Position numbers and translations under genes: made by a program. This document shows, one piece after another, positions 36,605-44,924 of a stretch of 64,000 bases of DNA; the stretch's first letter is position 1, and each line of letters begins with the position of its first letter. Source of the DNA: Streptomyces sp. TG1A-60 (lineage in GTDB: Bacteria; Actinomycetota; Actinomycetes; Streptomycetales; Streptomycetaceae); assembly GCF_037201975.1 (NCBI RefSeq), contig NZ_CP147520.1:4154001-4218000 (forward strand), written 5' to 3'. The notes beneath the pieces are model-generated. The model was not told the origin of the DNA and ran no database searches. It saw only the letters and a list, made by a program, of their open reading frames with translations.

Positions 36605-37834
36605 ATGAAAGATGAGACCCGCACCGCACCGATCACGGCACTGCCCAGCAGACGCCGCTGCCCCATGGACCCACCGGACGAATACGCCCGCCTGCGGACC
36701 GAACACCCCGTGGCACGCCTGGCCTTCCCCGACGGCCCCCCAGGCTGGTTGGTCACCCGCTACGACGACGTCCGCGCCGGCCTGGCCGACCTGCGGCTCA
36801 GCTCCCGCCGACCCCACCTCAACTCCCAGGTCAGACCCAGTCTCATCACCGAAGCGGAGATGGCGCAGTTCCGGACATCGGACCTGCTGACCACCGACCC
36901 GCCCGAACACACACGGCTGCGGCATCCGCTCATCGGACAGTTCTCCATGCGCCGCATCCGCACGCTGCGCCCGCGCATCGAGCAGTACGTGGACGAACGC
37001 CTGAACGCCATCGCGGCAACGCCCGCCCGGCCGGTCGACCTTGTTGCCGCCCTCGCCCTGCCCGTGCCCTCCCTGGTGATCTGCGAACTGCTGGGCATCC
37101 CCTACGCCGACCACGACCACTTCCAGCGCCTCACCGGAGAGCTACTGGATCTGAACCGGACCCGACAGCAACTGCTGGCCAGCAAGAAGGCCATGCACAC
37201 CTACCTGCGCAGCCTGGTGGAGGCCAAGCGGCAAGACCCGGCCGACGACCTCCTCAGCGTGCTGACCCAGCACCGTCCGCCCAGCGGCCCGCCACTGGCC
37301 ATCGACGAGATCGTCTCCCTCGGCCAACTGATGCTCATCGCCGGTCACGAGACCTCGGCGAACATGATCTCCCTCGGCATCTTGACCCTGCTGCGCTCAC
37401 CCGCCCTCTGGCAGGGCCTGCGAGCAGACCCGTCGCTCATCGAGAACGCCATCGAGGAACTGCTGCGCTACCACACCATCCTGCAGTTCGGACTGCTCAG
37501 GGTCGCCCGTGCAGCACTCGTTATCGGGGGACAGCGGATCGAACCCGGAGAACGCGTTGTCCTCCACATGCCTGCCGCGAACCGTGATCCGCTGAAGTTC
37601 CCCGATCCCGACCGCCTCGACCTCCACCGCCCCAACAGCCGCCAGCACCTCAGCTTCGGCCACGGACCCCACCAGTGCATCGGCCAGCAACTAGGACGCC
37701 TCGAGATCGAAATCATCCTGACCAAGCTGCTGCACCGCTTCCCCACCCTCCAACTGCACGATGCAAGCACCCCACCTGCCACCCACGACCATGCGGTCGT
37801 CTACGGACTCCGAGCCCTGCCGGTCACCTGGTGA
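36605..37834 (+). CDS. cytochrome P450 of the terpene cluster
   Basis: This 409-aa soluble bacterial P450 has the I-helix oxygen motif AGHETSA, ExxR in EELLR and the haem loop FGHGPHQCIGQQLGR with Cys358 as the thiolate ligand. Sequence style is CYP105/107-like. It follows the class I synthase by 88 bp and should oxidise its hydrocarbon or alcohol product. No ferredoxin or reductase gene is nearby, so host electron partners are needed. Confidence 0.93.
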   Translation: MKDETRTAPITALPSRRRCPMDPPDEYARLRTEHPVARLAFPDGPPGWLVTRYDDVRAGLADLRLSSRRPHLNSQVRPSLITEAEMAQFRTSDLLTTDPPEHTRLRHPLIGQFSMRRIRTLRPRIEQYVDERLNAIAATPARPVDLVAALALPVPSLVICELLGIPYADHDHFQRLTGELLDLNRTRQQLLASKKAMHTYLRSLVEAKRQDPADDLLSVLTQHRPPSGPPLAIDEIVSLGQLMLIAGHETSANMISLGILTLLRSPALWQGLRADPSLIENAIEELLRYHTILQFGLLRVARAALVIGGQRIEPGERVVLHMPAANRDPLKFPDPDRLDLHRPNSRQHLSFGHGPHQCIGQQLGRLEIEIILTKLLHRFPTLQLHDASTPPATHDHAVVYGLRALPVTW

Positions 37835-38027
37835 TCGACCAAGGAGCGGGGAGGAAGTGTCGGCCGACTCCCGGTGGGTGCTCACGCGTGACGGTGAGGG
37901 TGATTACAGCGAAAGCGGCAGGAACGGCACTGGCCACGGCGCAACCAGCGTCAGCGGGAGGGATCGGCGACTTTCTGTCACCGGACTTCGGCGTGGCTGC
38001 TGTGACCATCACAGCCCCGCCCGCGCC

Positions 38028-38635
38028 ATGATCGGCCAGACGATGATCAACGCGAAGGTCGGCGCGTTCCTGATGGTGCTGTGCATCGTGGCCCCGTCTC
38101 CGACATCCCCATGGCCGCCCTCGTCGCCGTCATGATCATGGTGTCCTTTGCGACCTTCGACTGGCACTCCATCGCACCCAAGACACTCAAGCGGATGCCC
38201 ACCGGGGAGATCGCCGTCATGGTGATCACCGTCGCCTGGGTGGTCGCCAGCCACAACCTCGCCATCGGCGTCATCCTCGGCTCGGTCACCGCCATGGTCA
38301 TCTTCGCCAGGCGCGTCGCCCACCTTGCCGAGGTCACCGCAGTGGTCGACCCCGACGGCAAGACAGTGGTCTACCGGGTGAACGGCGAGCTGTTCTTTGC
38401 CTCATCCAACGATCTCGTCGGCCAGTTCAACTACGCCACCGACCCGAAGAAGGTCGTCATCGACCTCTCCGTCGCCCACGTCTGGGACGCTTCCTCCGTC
38501 GCCGCCCTCGACGCCATCGAGACGAAGTACGCCCAGCGATGCAAGACCGCCGAGATCACCGGCCTGAACGACCCCAGTGCCGACCTCCACGGCAAACTCA
38601 CCGGCGAACTCGTCGGCAGCCACTGTCACGGCACC
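38028..38635 (+). pseudogene. decayed SulP-family anion transporter (C-terminal part with STAS domain)
   Basis: MIGQTMINAKVGAFLMVLCIV, then after a frame change VSDIPMAALVAVMIMVSFATFDWHS and the helices to FARRVAHL, match the last membrane segments of SulP sulfate/bicarbonate transporters. A STAS domain follows (VYRVNGELFFASSNDLVGQF...VIDLSVAHVWDASS). The first two thirds of the gene are missing, an internal deletion and frameshift are present, and the normal stop has become a sense codon at GSH. It is not functional. A perfect 19-bp terminator follows. Confidence 0.82.
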
Positions 38636-38638
38636 CGA

Positions 38639-38681
38639 ACTGCGAGAGGACCCCGGCCAGGCGCCGGGGTCCTCTCGCAGT
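38639..38681 (+). terminator. very strong terminator after the SulP remnant
   Basis: A perfect 19-bp stem starting ACTGCGAGAGGACCCC with a 5-nt loop. It follows the SulP remnant and would shield downstream DNA from read-through. Confidence 0.85.
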
Positions 38682-38810
38682 GCTCCGGTGCAGGTCAGCA
38701 GTTCTGCCCCGGCGGCGAGCCGTTGGGTCGCGTTCGGCGACATGCCGGGCGACCGCGTCGAGGCCGGGGCGGGCGTACCGCTCCAGGGAGCGGACGGAGG
38801 AGTGTGGATC

Positions 38811-38875
38811 GAGTCCGCGAAGGCGCGCATTACCCACAATGGGCGCGTAACGCGACGGGCGTAGTGCGCCGGAGC
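38811..38875. repeat. right copy of the 65-bp inverted repeat
   Basis: Reverse-complement relative of 33348-33410. Its core TTACCCACAATGGGCGCGTAA is itself close to a palindrome. Confidence 0.6.
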
Positions 38876-39016
38876 TGCCGCAACCCTGCTGCTGCACCCC
38901 GGTCGCGCAGGCCGCAAAGTGCCCCGGACCTGCCGCGCCGCTGCGCATGGGGGCAACCGTCGCATGTCATCATTAACTCCGTCACTACATGTCACGATTA
39001 CATCGCGGAGAGTGAA

Positions 39017-39573
39017 ATGGGCAACGGGTTTCCGACCGAGAAATTCTTCCGCATCATCAACGAGGACACGGGGCTGTGTCTGGCTGCCGCAGACGGGGGA
39101 CGTCCTACGGCATGCAGGAGGCGCATGACCGCTGGACTGGCGAGAAGGGCTTCATCCCCTACAGCCACACCAAAGACCAGGTCCTGGTCGTGAGCCGTCC
39201 CAGGAACGCGAGGCGCGAGATCTGGTTCTTCGACGACAGGGCGAACACCTACGGCGACGAATTCTGGCACCTGGTCAACATCAACAAGGACATCCGCAGT
39301 GCGTACGCCCTCCATGTCGGGGTGGTCGGCTTCGGAGGCCCGGTTGAGGTGGGCCTGTTTGGCTGGGGCAGGCAGGACCAGACCCAGTGGAAGGCCGACG
39401 GCGGAATGTTCTGGCCGGGGTCACATGAGGACAAGGTCGTCACCGTCCTCTCGGACGGCGACGGTAACCACCGGGCCGTCGTGGCGGATCGCGGTGCCCC
39501 GAACCAGCAGTGGCGCTTCGAAGAAGTAGAGGTACCAGGCGAATCCGTCCCCACCCGCAGGAACGACACGTGA
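39017..39573 (+). pseudogene. lectin-like/unknown protein gene with a frameshift in a G5 tract
   Basis: Translation from ATG 39017 (GGAGAG upstream) gives GNGFPTEKFFRIINEDTGLCLAAADGG and then loses sense at GGGGGACGTCC. The next frame continues TSYGMQEAHDRWTGEKGF... to QQWRFEEVEVPG, ending at 39573. One extra G at 39095-39099 would join both into about 185 residues. RIINEDTGLCLAA and QQWRF resemble ricin-B-type carbohydrate-binding repeats, though only loosely. It may be a sequencing error, a slipped phase-variable gene or a true pseudogene. Confidence 0.65.
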
Positions 39574-39704
39574 GCGGCGGACCGTCACGGAGGGCACAAG
39601 CGCCGACTTACACCCAGATACTCCTCAACCTCCGCTAACTGGGTAGCCGGGGTGGGCGGTGGCGCGGTTCACTCCGCGCCGCCCCCGCAGGTGGCCAGCG
39701 TCAA

Positions 39705-41364
39705 ACTCGCGCTTTCATGAGACGGGCTGTCCGACGGGTGGTCAGGGAAGCGAAAAGTGCCTCTGACCAGCAAGAATGAGGATTGTCGAGGTCCTTGTTC
39801 CTGCCACCGTCGGAGGCACTTCCCAGGTGAAGAAGCGTATCGGGTCCTATCCCCGGGTCCGTATTGAGGGCGGTGGCCATGCGGTGGTGTCCCAGGCTGG
39901 GGCCGTGCTGCTGGTCGAGACCGCCCGCAAGGCCGGGCTGGACCGGGCGGTATCGACGGCGCTGACGCCGTGGCGACGCCCGAGGGCGGTGCACGATCCG
40001 GGCAAGATCCTGCTGGACGTGGCCCTCGCGGTCGCGCTGGGCGGGGACTGCCTCGCGGATGTCGAGATGCTGCGGGCCGAACCGGCCGTGTTCGGGCCGG
40101 TGGCCTCCGACCCGACGGTCTCCCGCCTCATCGACACACTCGCCGCCGCTGGGCCGAAGGCCCTCCACGCGATACGGGCCGCGCGGGCCGAAGCGCGCGA
40201 GCGCGTCTGGAACGTGGCCAAGAACGCGGCCCCGAACGCCGCAGGGCAGGTGATCGTGGACCTGGACGGGGTGCTCGTGCTGGCCCACTCCGAGAAGCAG
40301 GACGCCACCGCGACCTGGAAGAAGACCTTCGGACACCATCCTCTGATGGGGTTCGTCGATCACGGAAGCGGTGGCAGCGGGGAGCCGGTGGCCGGCCTGC
40401 TCAGGCCCGGCAACGCTGGCAGCAACACCGCCGCCGACCACATCGCCACGGCCCAACTCGCCCTGGCCCAGCTGCCGAAGAAGTACCGGCGTGGACGCCA
40501 GACGCTGATCCGTACCGACTCCGGAGGCGGAACACATGAGTTCGTCGCCTGGCTGGCCCAGCGGGGAAGGTGGCTGTCGTACTCGGTCGGCATGACCATC
40601 ACCGACGCCATCCACGAGGCCGTCCTCAAGGTCCCGCCCGCCGCGTGGACGGTGGCCGTCGAGCCGGGCGGCGAGATCCGCCACGGTGCCTGGGTCGCCG
40701 AACTCGACGGCGATGTACTCAAGGGCTGGCCGAAGGGGATGCGGCTGATCGTCCGCAAGGAACGGCCGCATCCGGGCGCGCAGTTGCGCTTCACCGATGC
40801 CGAAGGGCTGCGGCTCACCGGGTTCGCGACCAACACCACCGGCGTCCCGATCGCCGCACTCGAACTGCGGCACCGCCAGCGGGCACGCGCCGAGGACCGC
40901 ATCCGAAACGCCCGCGCCACCGGCCTGCGCAACCTGCCCCTGCACGACACCGCGCAGAACCAGATCTGGCTGGAGATCGTCCAGATCGCCCTCGACCTGC
41001 TGGCCTGGATGCCCATGCTCGCCCTGACCGGCAAATCCCGCAGATGGGAGCCCCGCCGTCTCCGGCTCCGCCTCTTCTCCGCCGCCGCCCAGATCGTCAC
41101 GACCGCCCGCCGCCGGCACCTGAGATTCGCGCGCCACTGGCCATGGACCGACGTCATCACCGACGCCCTGGCACAGCTCGAAGCTCTCCCGAACCCCGGC
41201 TGACCAGCACGTTCCCGTCCCTACGAGCAGCATCGCCCCGACCGGAGCTGTGGAACCCGGCGCCCACCCGACGCGACAGCCGGGCTATCAGCCTGGCCAC
41301 CACCAGCCCGAACAACCGAAACGGCCCGCCGAAGAAACCGACGGACCGTCACGAAAGATCGAGG
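39705..41364 (+). mobile_element. complete IS1380-family element (right arm of the composite)
   Basis: It runs from the left repeat ACTCGCGCTTTC (39705-39716) to the right repeat GAAAGATCGAGG (41353-41364), about 1.66 kb, and contains one transposase gene. The left repeat differs at two positions from that of the truncated copy. Confidence 0.8.
39827..41203 (+). CDS. IS1380-family transposase
   Basis: This 458-aa DDE transposase begins KKRIGSYPRVRIEGGG. The catalytic core has VIVDLDGVLVLAHS (first Asp), LIRTDSGGGTHEF (second Asp) and a later acidic residue in the C-terminal half, before DTAQNQIWLEIV. It is intact and is the only complete transposase able to mobilise the 9.1-kb composite in cis. 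GGAGG lies 10 bp before the GTG; ATG at 39776 is an alternative start giving 475 aa. Confidence 0.92.
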   Translation: MKKRIGSYPRVRIEGGGHAVVSQAGAVLLVETARKAGLDRAVSTALTPWRRPRAVHDPGKILLDVALAVALGGDCLADVEMLRAEPAVFGPVASDPTVSRLIDTLAAAGPKALHAIRAARAEARERVWNVAKNAAPNAAGQVIVDLDGVLVLAHSEKQDATATWKKTFGHHPLMGFVDHGSGGSGEPVAGLLRPGNAGSNTAADHIATAQLALAQLPKKYRRGRQTLIRTDSGGGTHEFVAWLAQRGRWLSYSVGMTITDAIHEAVLKVPPAAWTVAVEPGGEIRHGAWVAELDGDVLKGWPKGMRLIVRKERPHPGAQLRFTDAEGLRLTGFATNTTGVPIAALELRHRQRARAEDRIRNARATGLRNLPLHDTAQNQIWLEIVQIALDLLAWMPMLALTGKSRRWEPRRLRLRLFSAAAQIVTTARRRHLRFARHWPWTDVITDALAQLEALPNPG

Positions 41365-41636
41365 TTAGTTCGCAGTGGTTGATCGAAAGCAGACTCCACT
41401 TTGTCCGTGACACCGCCTTTCGCGAGGACGCATCCAAGGTCCGCACCCAGCACTGCCCGGAAAACATGGCCACCTTGCGCAGCTTCGCGATCAACCGCCT
41501 CCGCGCCGCCGGCCACCACAACATCGCCGCCGGACTCCGCGACCTGTCCTACAAGCCGTTCACTCGTCCTCTGGCTCTCCTCGGACTCCGCTGACCAGCA
41601 CGAACGCATGAACAGTCAGACTTTGGAACCGCCCTG
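41365..41636 (+). pseudogene. ISAs1-family transposase C-terminal fragment and right end
   Basis: Codons from AGT 41367 encode SSQWLIESRLHFVRD ... PFTRPLALLGLR, the C-terminal end of an ISAs1 transposase, with TGA at 41592-41594. It is the partner of the fragment at 32080-32266. The right terminal repeat GACTTTGGAACCGCCCTG is at 41619-41636. Confidence 0.85.
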
Positions 41637-41784
41637 GCGCCCCAAGCCACATGAGGCCGAGGTTAGTTGACCGGCGAACGAGCGGGACCAGATGTGGGGC
41701 GAACGACCGGCACACCCCGTGACCGGGCCGGGCTAATGTGCCCGTCGAGAACCACACTCAAAGACGGGGAAACGGGGAACTTTC

Positions 41785-42657
41785 ATGCAGAGAATTCAGA
41801 GGCGGTTCACGCTGCTTCTCGCCGCAGCGCTGGCGGCTGTCCTCACCCTTTTCACAGTCGCACCGGCCAGCGCAGTGGGCAAGCCGCCCCGGTCGAACGG
41901 GAGCAGCAACCGGGTCATCTTCGTTCACGGGTACTCCCCATTCGCCAAGCATGACTGCACCAAATACTTCGACGCCGCCCGCAAGCATTTCGCAAGCAAT
42001 GAATGGAAGGGAAACCTGCTCACCTTCGGCTACTACTCGAAGAACAAGAACTGCTCGTACAGTGCCGGCGGCAACCGTGACACGTCCATCAAGGATGTGG
42101 CCAAGAAATTCGCGAACTATGTCTCCAAGCACTACACGAAGAATAACAAGAAGGTCGACGTCGTAGCCCACTCCATGGGCGGTCTCGTCGTCCGCGCCGC
42201 TCTGCACTACACCCATAAGGGCGCCGCGGGCTTCCCGAAGAAGCTCTACATCGAGGACGTCGTCACGCTCGGCACCCCGCACGCCGGAATCACAAAGAGC
42301 AGGGTGACCCTCTGCGGAAAGGCCCAGCAGTGCAAGGACATGACGCCGGGTAGCAGCTTCCTCAGGAATCTCCCGAGCAAGATGCCGAGTACCACCAAAA
42401 ACGGCAACATGAGCACCGACTGGACCACCGTCTCCTCGTTTGACGACGGAACCGTATCCGAATCATCCGGCATCGCCGGCACTGCGAACCACGAAGTCCA
42501 GTACAACGCCGGAATCAACCACGGCGAACTCAATACCACCAGCTCCGGAAAGCACAACGGCAGGATCAAGTACTCCACGACGTGGACCAATTGGCACAAG
42601 CGCATCTCGCCTGTGGGACAGGCGCGCCTGGCGGTGTACTGGCACTCCACGACCTGA
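41785..42657 (+). CDS. secreted alpha/beta hydrolase (lipase/esterase-like)
   Basis: This 290-aa secreted enzyme has a signal peptide of about 30 residues ending in APASA. The hydrolase fold starts at VIFVHGYSP, and the nucleophile elbow is AHSMGG (catalytic Ser). It is close to the EstA/LipB-type lipases of Bacillus and Streptomyces (GTPHAGITKS). Codon use is less GC-biased than in the neighbours (for example AAGAATAACAAGAAG), which suggests recent acquisition. It lies between a right ISAs1 end (41619) and a left ISAs1 end (42690). The substrate is unknown. Confidence 0.85.
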   Translation: MQRIQRRFTLLLAAALAAVLTLFTVAPASAVGKPPRSNGSSNRVIFVHGYSPFAKHDCTKYFDAARKHFASNEWKGNLLTFGYYSKNKNCSYSAGGNRDTSIKDVAKKFANYVSKHYTKNNKKVDVVAHSMGGLVVRAALHYTHKGAAGFPKKLYIEDVVTLGTPHAGITKSRVTLCGKAQQCKDMTPGSSFLRNLPSKMPSTTKNGNMSTDWTTVSSFDDGTVSESSGIAGTANHEVQYNAGINHGELNTTSSGKHNGRIKYSTTWTNWHKRISPVGQARLAVYWHSTT

Positions 42658-42689
42658 TCTCCGCTGAGACGCAGAGTAACGGAAGATGC

Positions 42690-42810
42690 CAGGGCGGTTT
42701 CAAAGTCCCGATGATCACGTGACTGTGCAGGTCGCGACGGTATGACGATGCGTGGTCAGCCCGGTCCGTACGCAACGAAGCTCCGGTTGATGCCGGTGAC
42801 CGATCAAGTC
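42690..42810 (+). mobile_element. left-end fragment of a second ISAs1-type element
   Basis: CAGGGCGGTTTCAAAGTC at 42690-42707 is the inverse of the right end at 41619-41636 with one mismatch. About 100 bp of element follows and is then fused to the broken Prim-Pol gene. The transposase is lost except perhaps a few N-terminal codons from 42742. Confidence 0.65.
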
Positions 42811-43341
42811 GCCTGCACCGCCCGGAGCTTCGATGTGCCGTCACCGCCGGAGCCGCGGATGTCGATGCCGGGGGCGAGGCGGCTCGCGGAGTTGGGGACG
42901 GCGACGTCGGGCGGGCCGGTGAGCCAGAGGTGACGCCCGCCGCTCGGGGTCAGGACGACGACCGTTTCGGGGACCGTGAACAGGTGGCGCAGGGCCAGTT
43001 CGCGCAGGGCCGCCGAGGAGTCCGTACCGGACCTCGTGTCGAGGTCGACGCCGATGAGGTGGTGGGGGCGGAGGCCGCAGGCGATGCCGTAGCCGGTGGC
43101 CCAGGGGGCGGCTGCGAAGAGTTCGCGGATGCGGCAGGGGTCGGTGGAGGCGTCGTAGACGCCGTGGCCGACCCGGCCGCACTCGCCATGGCAAGGAGGA
43201 GGTGAGGGGGCGTTCCGGTGAGGGGAGCGCAGGGCCGGAGGTTTGGAGCGGGACAGGGGGGATTACCGCCAGGCCGCGTTCGGCGGCGGAGAGGGCGTGC
43301 GCCAGGGCCAGGGTGCTGGCCTGCCGGTCCGTGGTGGCCAT
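42810..43341 (-). pseudogene. broken Prim-Pol (DNA primase/polymerase N-terminal) gene
   Basis: On the minus strand the first frame gives TTDRQASTLALAHALSAAERGLAVIPP. After a frameshift near 43190-43200 a second frame gives CGRVGHGVYDASTDPCRIRELFAAAPWATGYGIACGL, HHLIGVDLDTRSG (the catalytic DxD of Prim-Pol) and GGRHLWLTGPP. The gene then stops at the ISAs1 left end, so the C-terminal part is missing. It is a pseudogene, and a different subfamily from the intact gene at 22988. Confidence 0.75.
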
Positions 43342-43531
43342 GCTTCTATATCCGTACGGGCGTTCGATAAGGGGAAGGGGGGGCGGAGTGCCCCTTCGGT
43401 CGTCGGGGGCCTGTTCGCAGGCTGGCCGGACATGTGTCGAAACGGTTCGCGCGGCTTCATGGGTGTTCGGGTGATCTCATCCGCGCCTCGGCGGCTTCAC
43501 GGGTCTTCGCGTGGGCGTCCCGTCGACGACC

Positions 43532-43576
43532 TTGACAGGTGGCGCGACAGTTCCTTCAATCTGACGGACAGTCAGA
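43532..43576 (+). promoter_or_regulatory. promoter with overlapping palindromic operator for the acyl-CoA hydratase operon
   Basis: TTGACA (43532-43537) and TTCAAT (43555-43560) are spaced 17 bp. The palindrome TCTGAC-ggaca-GTCAGA (43560-43576) covers the expected start of transcription. This geometry fits repression by a TetR-type regulator. No regulator gene is adjacent, so the factor is unknown. Confidence 0.5.
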
Positions 43577-43596
43577 AGGCTTTCGCAGGGGGGACG

Positions 43597-44532
43597 GTGG
43601 CGGTGACCGAGGACCTGTCGGTACGGCTCAAGGCCTACGAGGGGCGCACGGCCGTCCTCGGTGGCCGTGGCAAGGATCCCGTCAACTCGCCCATGATCCG
43701 GCACTGGTGCGAGGCCATGGGGGACACCAACCGCGCGTACACCGGCCCGGACGCCATCGCCCCGCCCACCATGCTCCAGGTCTGGACGATGGGCGGGCTG
43801 AGCGGCCACGAGACCCGTTCACCGGCGTACGACGAACTGCTCACGCTGCTCGACGACGCCGGGTACACCTCCGTCGTCGCCACCGACTGCGAGCAGGAGT
43901 ATCCGCGGGCGCTGAGGCCGGGCGACGAGGTCATGTTCGGCTCGGTCATCGAGGCGGTGTCGGAGAGGAAGACCACGAGGCTCGGCACCGGGTACTTCGT
44001 GACGACCCGCATGGATGTGCGAGTCGGCGACGAGCTCGTCGGCACCCACCGCTTCCGGATCCTCAAGTACGCGCCGGCCGCCGCACCACCGGAGAACCCC
44101 CGGCCGCAGCCGAAGGAACAACGGCCCCGGCGCCCCCGCCCCGTCGTCAACCGCGACAACGCCGGGTTCTGGGAAGGCGTCGCACGGCACCGCCTCCTCA
44201 TCCAGCGCTGCGCCGGCTGCGCCACGCTCCGCCTCCCCTGGCTGCCGGGCTGCAACGCCTGCGGCTCGCCCGAGTGGGACACGGTCGAGGCGAGCGGCGA
44301 GGGGGTCGTGTACTCGTACGTCGTCATGCATCACCCGCCCTTCCCCGCCTTCGATCCGCCGTACGCCGTCGGGCTGATCGAGCTGGCTGAGGGTGTCCGG
44401 ATGGTCAGCGGCGTCGTCGGGGTGCCGTACGACAAGGTGCGGATCGGGATGCCCGTACGGCTCGGGTTCGCGCGGTACGACGAGGAGTTGGAGCTGCCGG
44501 TGTTCCGCGCGGAGGAAGGGGTGCGGGCATGA
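43597..44532 (+). CDS. MaoC-like dehydratase/DUF35 OB-fold fusion (ChsH2-like)
   Basis: This 311-aa protein has an N-terminal hot-dog (FAS1-like dehydratase N) domain (residues 1-165), a Pro/Arg linker, then a DUF35 zinc ribbon with four Cys (CAGCATLRLPWLPGCNACG) and OB fold. In Mycobacterium and Rhodococcus the same architecture (ChsH2) pairs with ChsH1 to hydrate an enoyl-CoA side chain, and its DUF35 domain docks the aldolase Ltp2. Both partners follow here as overlapping genes. I start at GTG 43597 with a GGGGGG ribosome site; the frame upstream is non-coding. Confidence 0.85.
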   Translation: MAVTEDLSVRLKAYEGRTAVLGGRGKDPVNSPMIRHWCEAMGDTNRAYTGPDAIAPPTMLQVWTMGGLSGHETRSPAYDELLTLLDDAGYTSVVATDCEQEYPRALRPGDEVMFGSVIEAVSERKTTRLGTGYFVTTRMDVRVGDELVGTHRFRILKYAPAAAPPENPRPQPKEQRPRRPRPVVNRDNAGFWEGVARHRLLIQRCAGCATLRLPWLPGCNACGSPEWDTVEASGEGVVYSYVVMHHPPFPAFDPPYAVGLIELAEGVRMVSGVVGVPYDKVRIGMPVRLGFARYDEELELPVFRAEEGVRA

Positions 44533-44924
44533 GGGCGGGGGACGCGCTGCCGTCGCTGGAGATCGAGATCACCCGTACGCTCGTCGTCGCGGGGGCGATA
44601 GCCTCGCGCGACTACCAGGACGTGCACCACGACCCGGAGCTGGCGCGGCGACGCGGGTCGCCGGACGTCTTCATGAACATCCTGACGACGAACGGGCTGG
44701 TGGGGCGGTACGTCACCGACCACTTCGGGCCGGACGCCGTCCTCCGCAAGGTGGCCGTCCGGCTCGGCGCGCCCAACTACCCGGGCGACACGATGGTGTT
44801 GACCGGCACGGTCGAAGCGGTCGACGGGCGGACGGCCACGGTCAAGGTCATCGGCGACAACGGCGTCGGCAGACACGTCACCGGCACGGTCACGGTCACG
44901 CTTCCTGCGGAGGGCGTCGCATGA
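44529..44924 (+). CDS. MaoC-family acyl dehydratase (ChsH1-like)
   Basis: This 131-aa single hot-dog domain has the hydratase-like motif AIASRDYQDVHHDPELAR, which contains the catalytic Asp and His. It overlaps the upstream gene by 4 bp (ATGA) and the downstream thiolase-like gene by 4 bp, so the three are coupled. It probably forms an enoyl-CoA hydratase heterocomplex with the preceding fusion protein. Confidence 0.87.
   Translation: MRAGDALPSLEIEITRTLVVAGAIASRDYQDVHHDPELARRRGSPDVFMNILTTNGLVGRYVTDHFGPDAVLRKVAVRLGAPNYPGDTMVLTGTVEAVDGRTATVKVIGDNGVGRHVTGTVTVTLPAEGVA

Larger units (their letters stand above)
32263..41368 (+). mobile_element. IS1380-type composite transposon carrying a terpene gene cluster
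   Basis: The element is 32267-41364 (9,098 bp) with a 4-bp target duplication TTAG at 32263-32266 and 41365-41368. The left end CCTCGGGCTTTC and the right end GAAAGATCGAGG form imperfect inverted repeats. The left end belongs to a 3'-truncated IS1380 copy, the right end to a complete one (transposase at 39827). The right copy alone has no matching duplication on its left side (TCAA versus TTAG). Cargo: class II cyclase, class I synthase, P450, SulP remnant, and a frameshifted lectin-like gene. Confidence 0.82.

Noticed and set aside
39705..41364. Independent insertion of the right IS1380 copy with its own duplication
   Set aside because: Its left flank is TCAA while its right flank is TTAG. 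The matching duplication is found only around the whole 9.1-kb segment.
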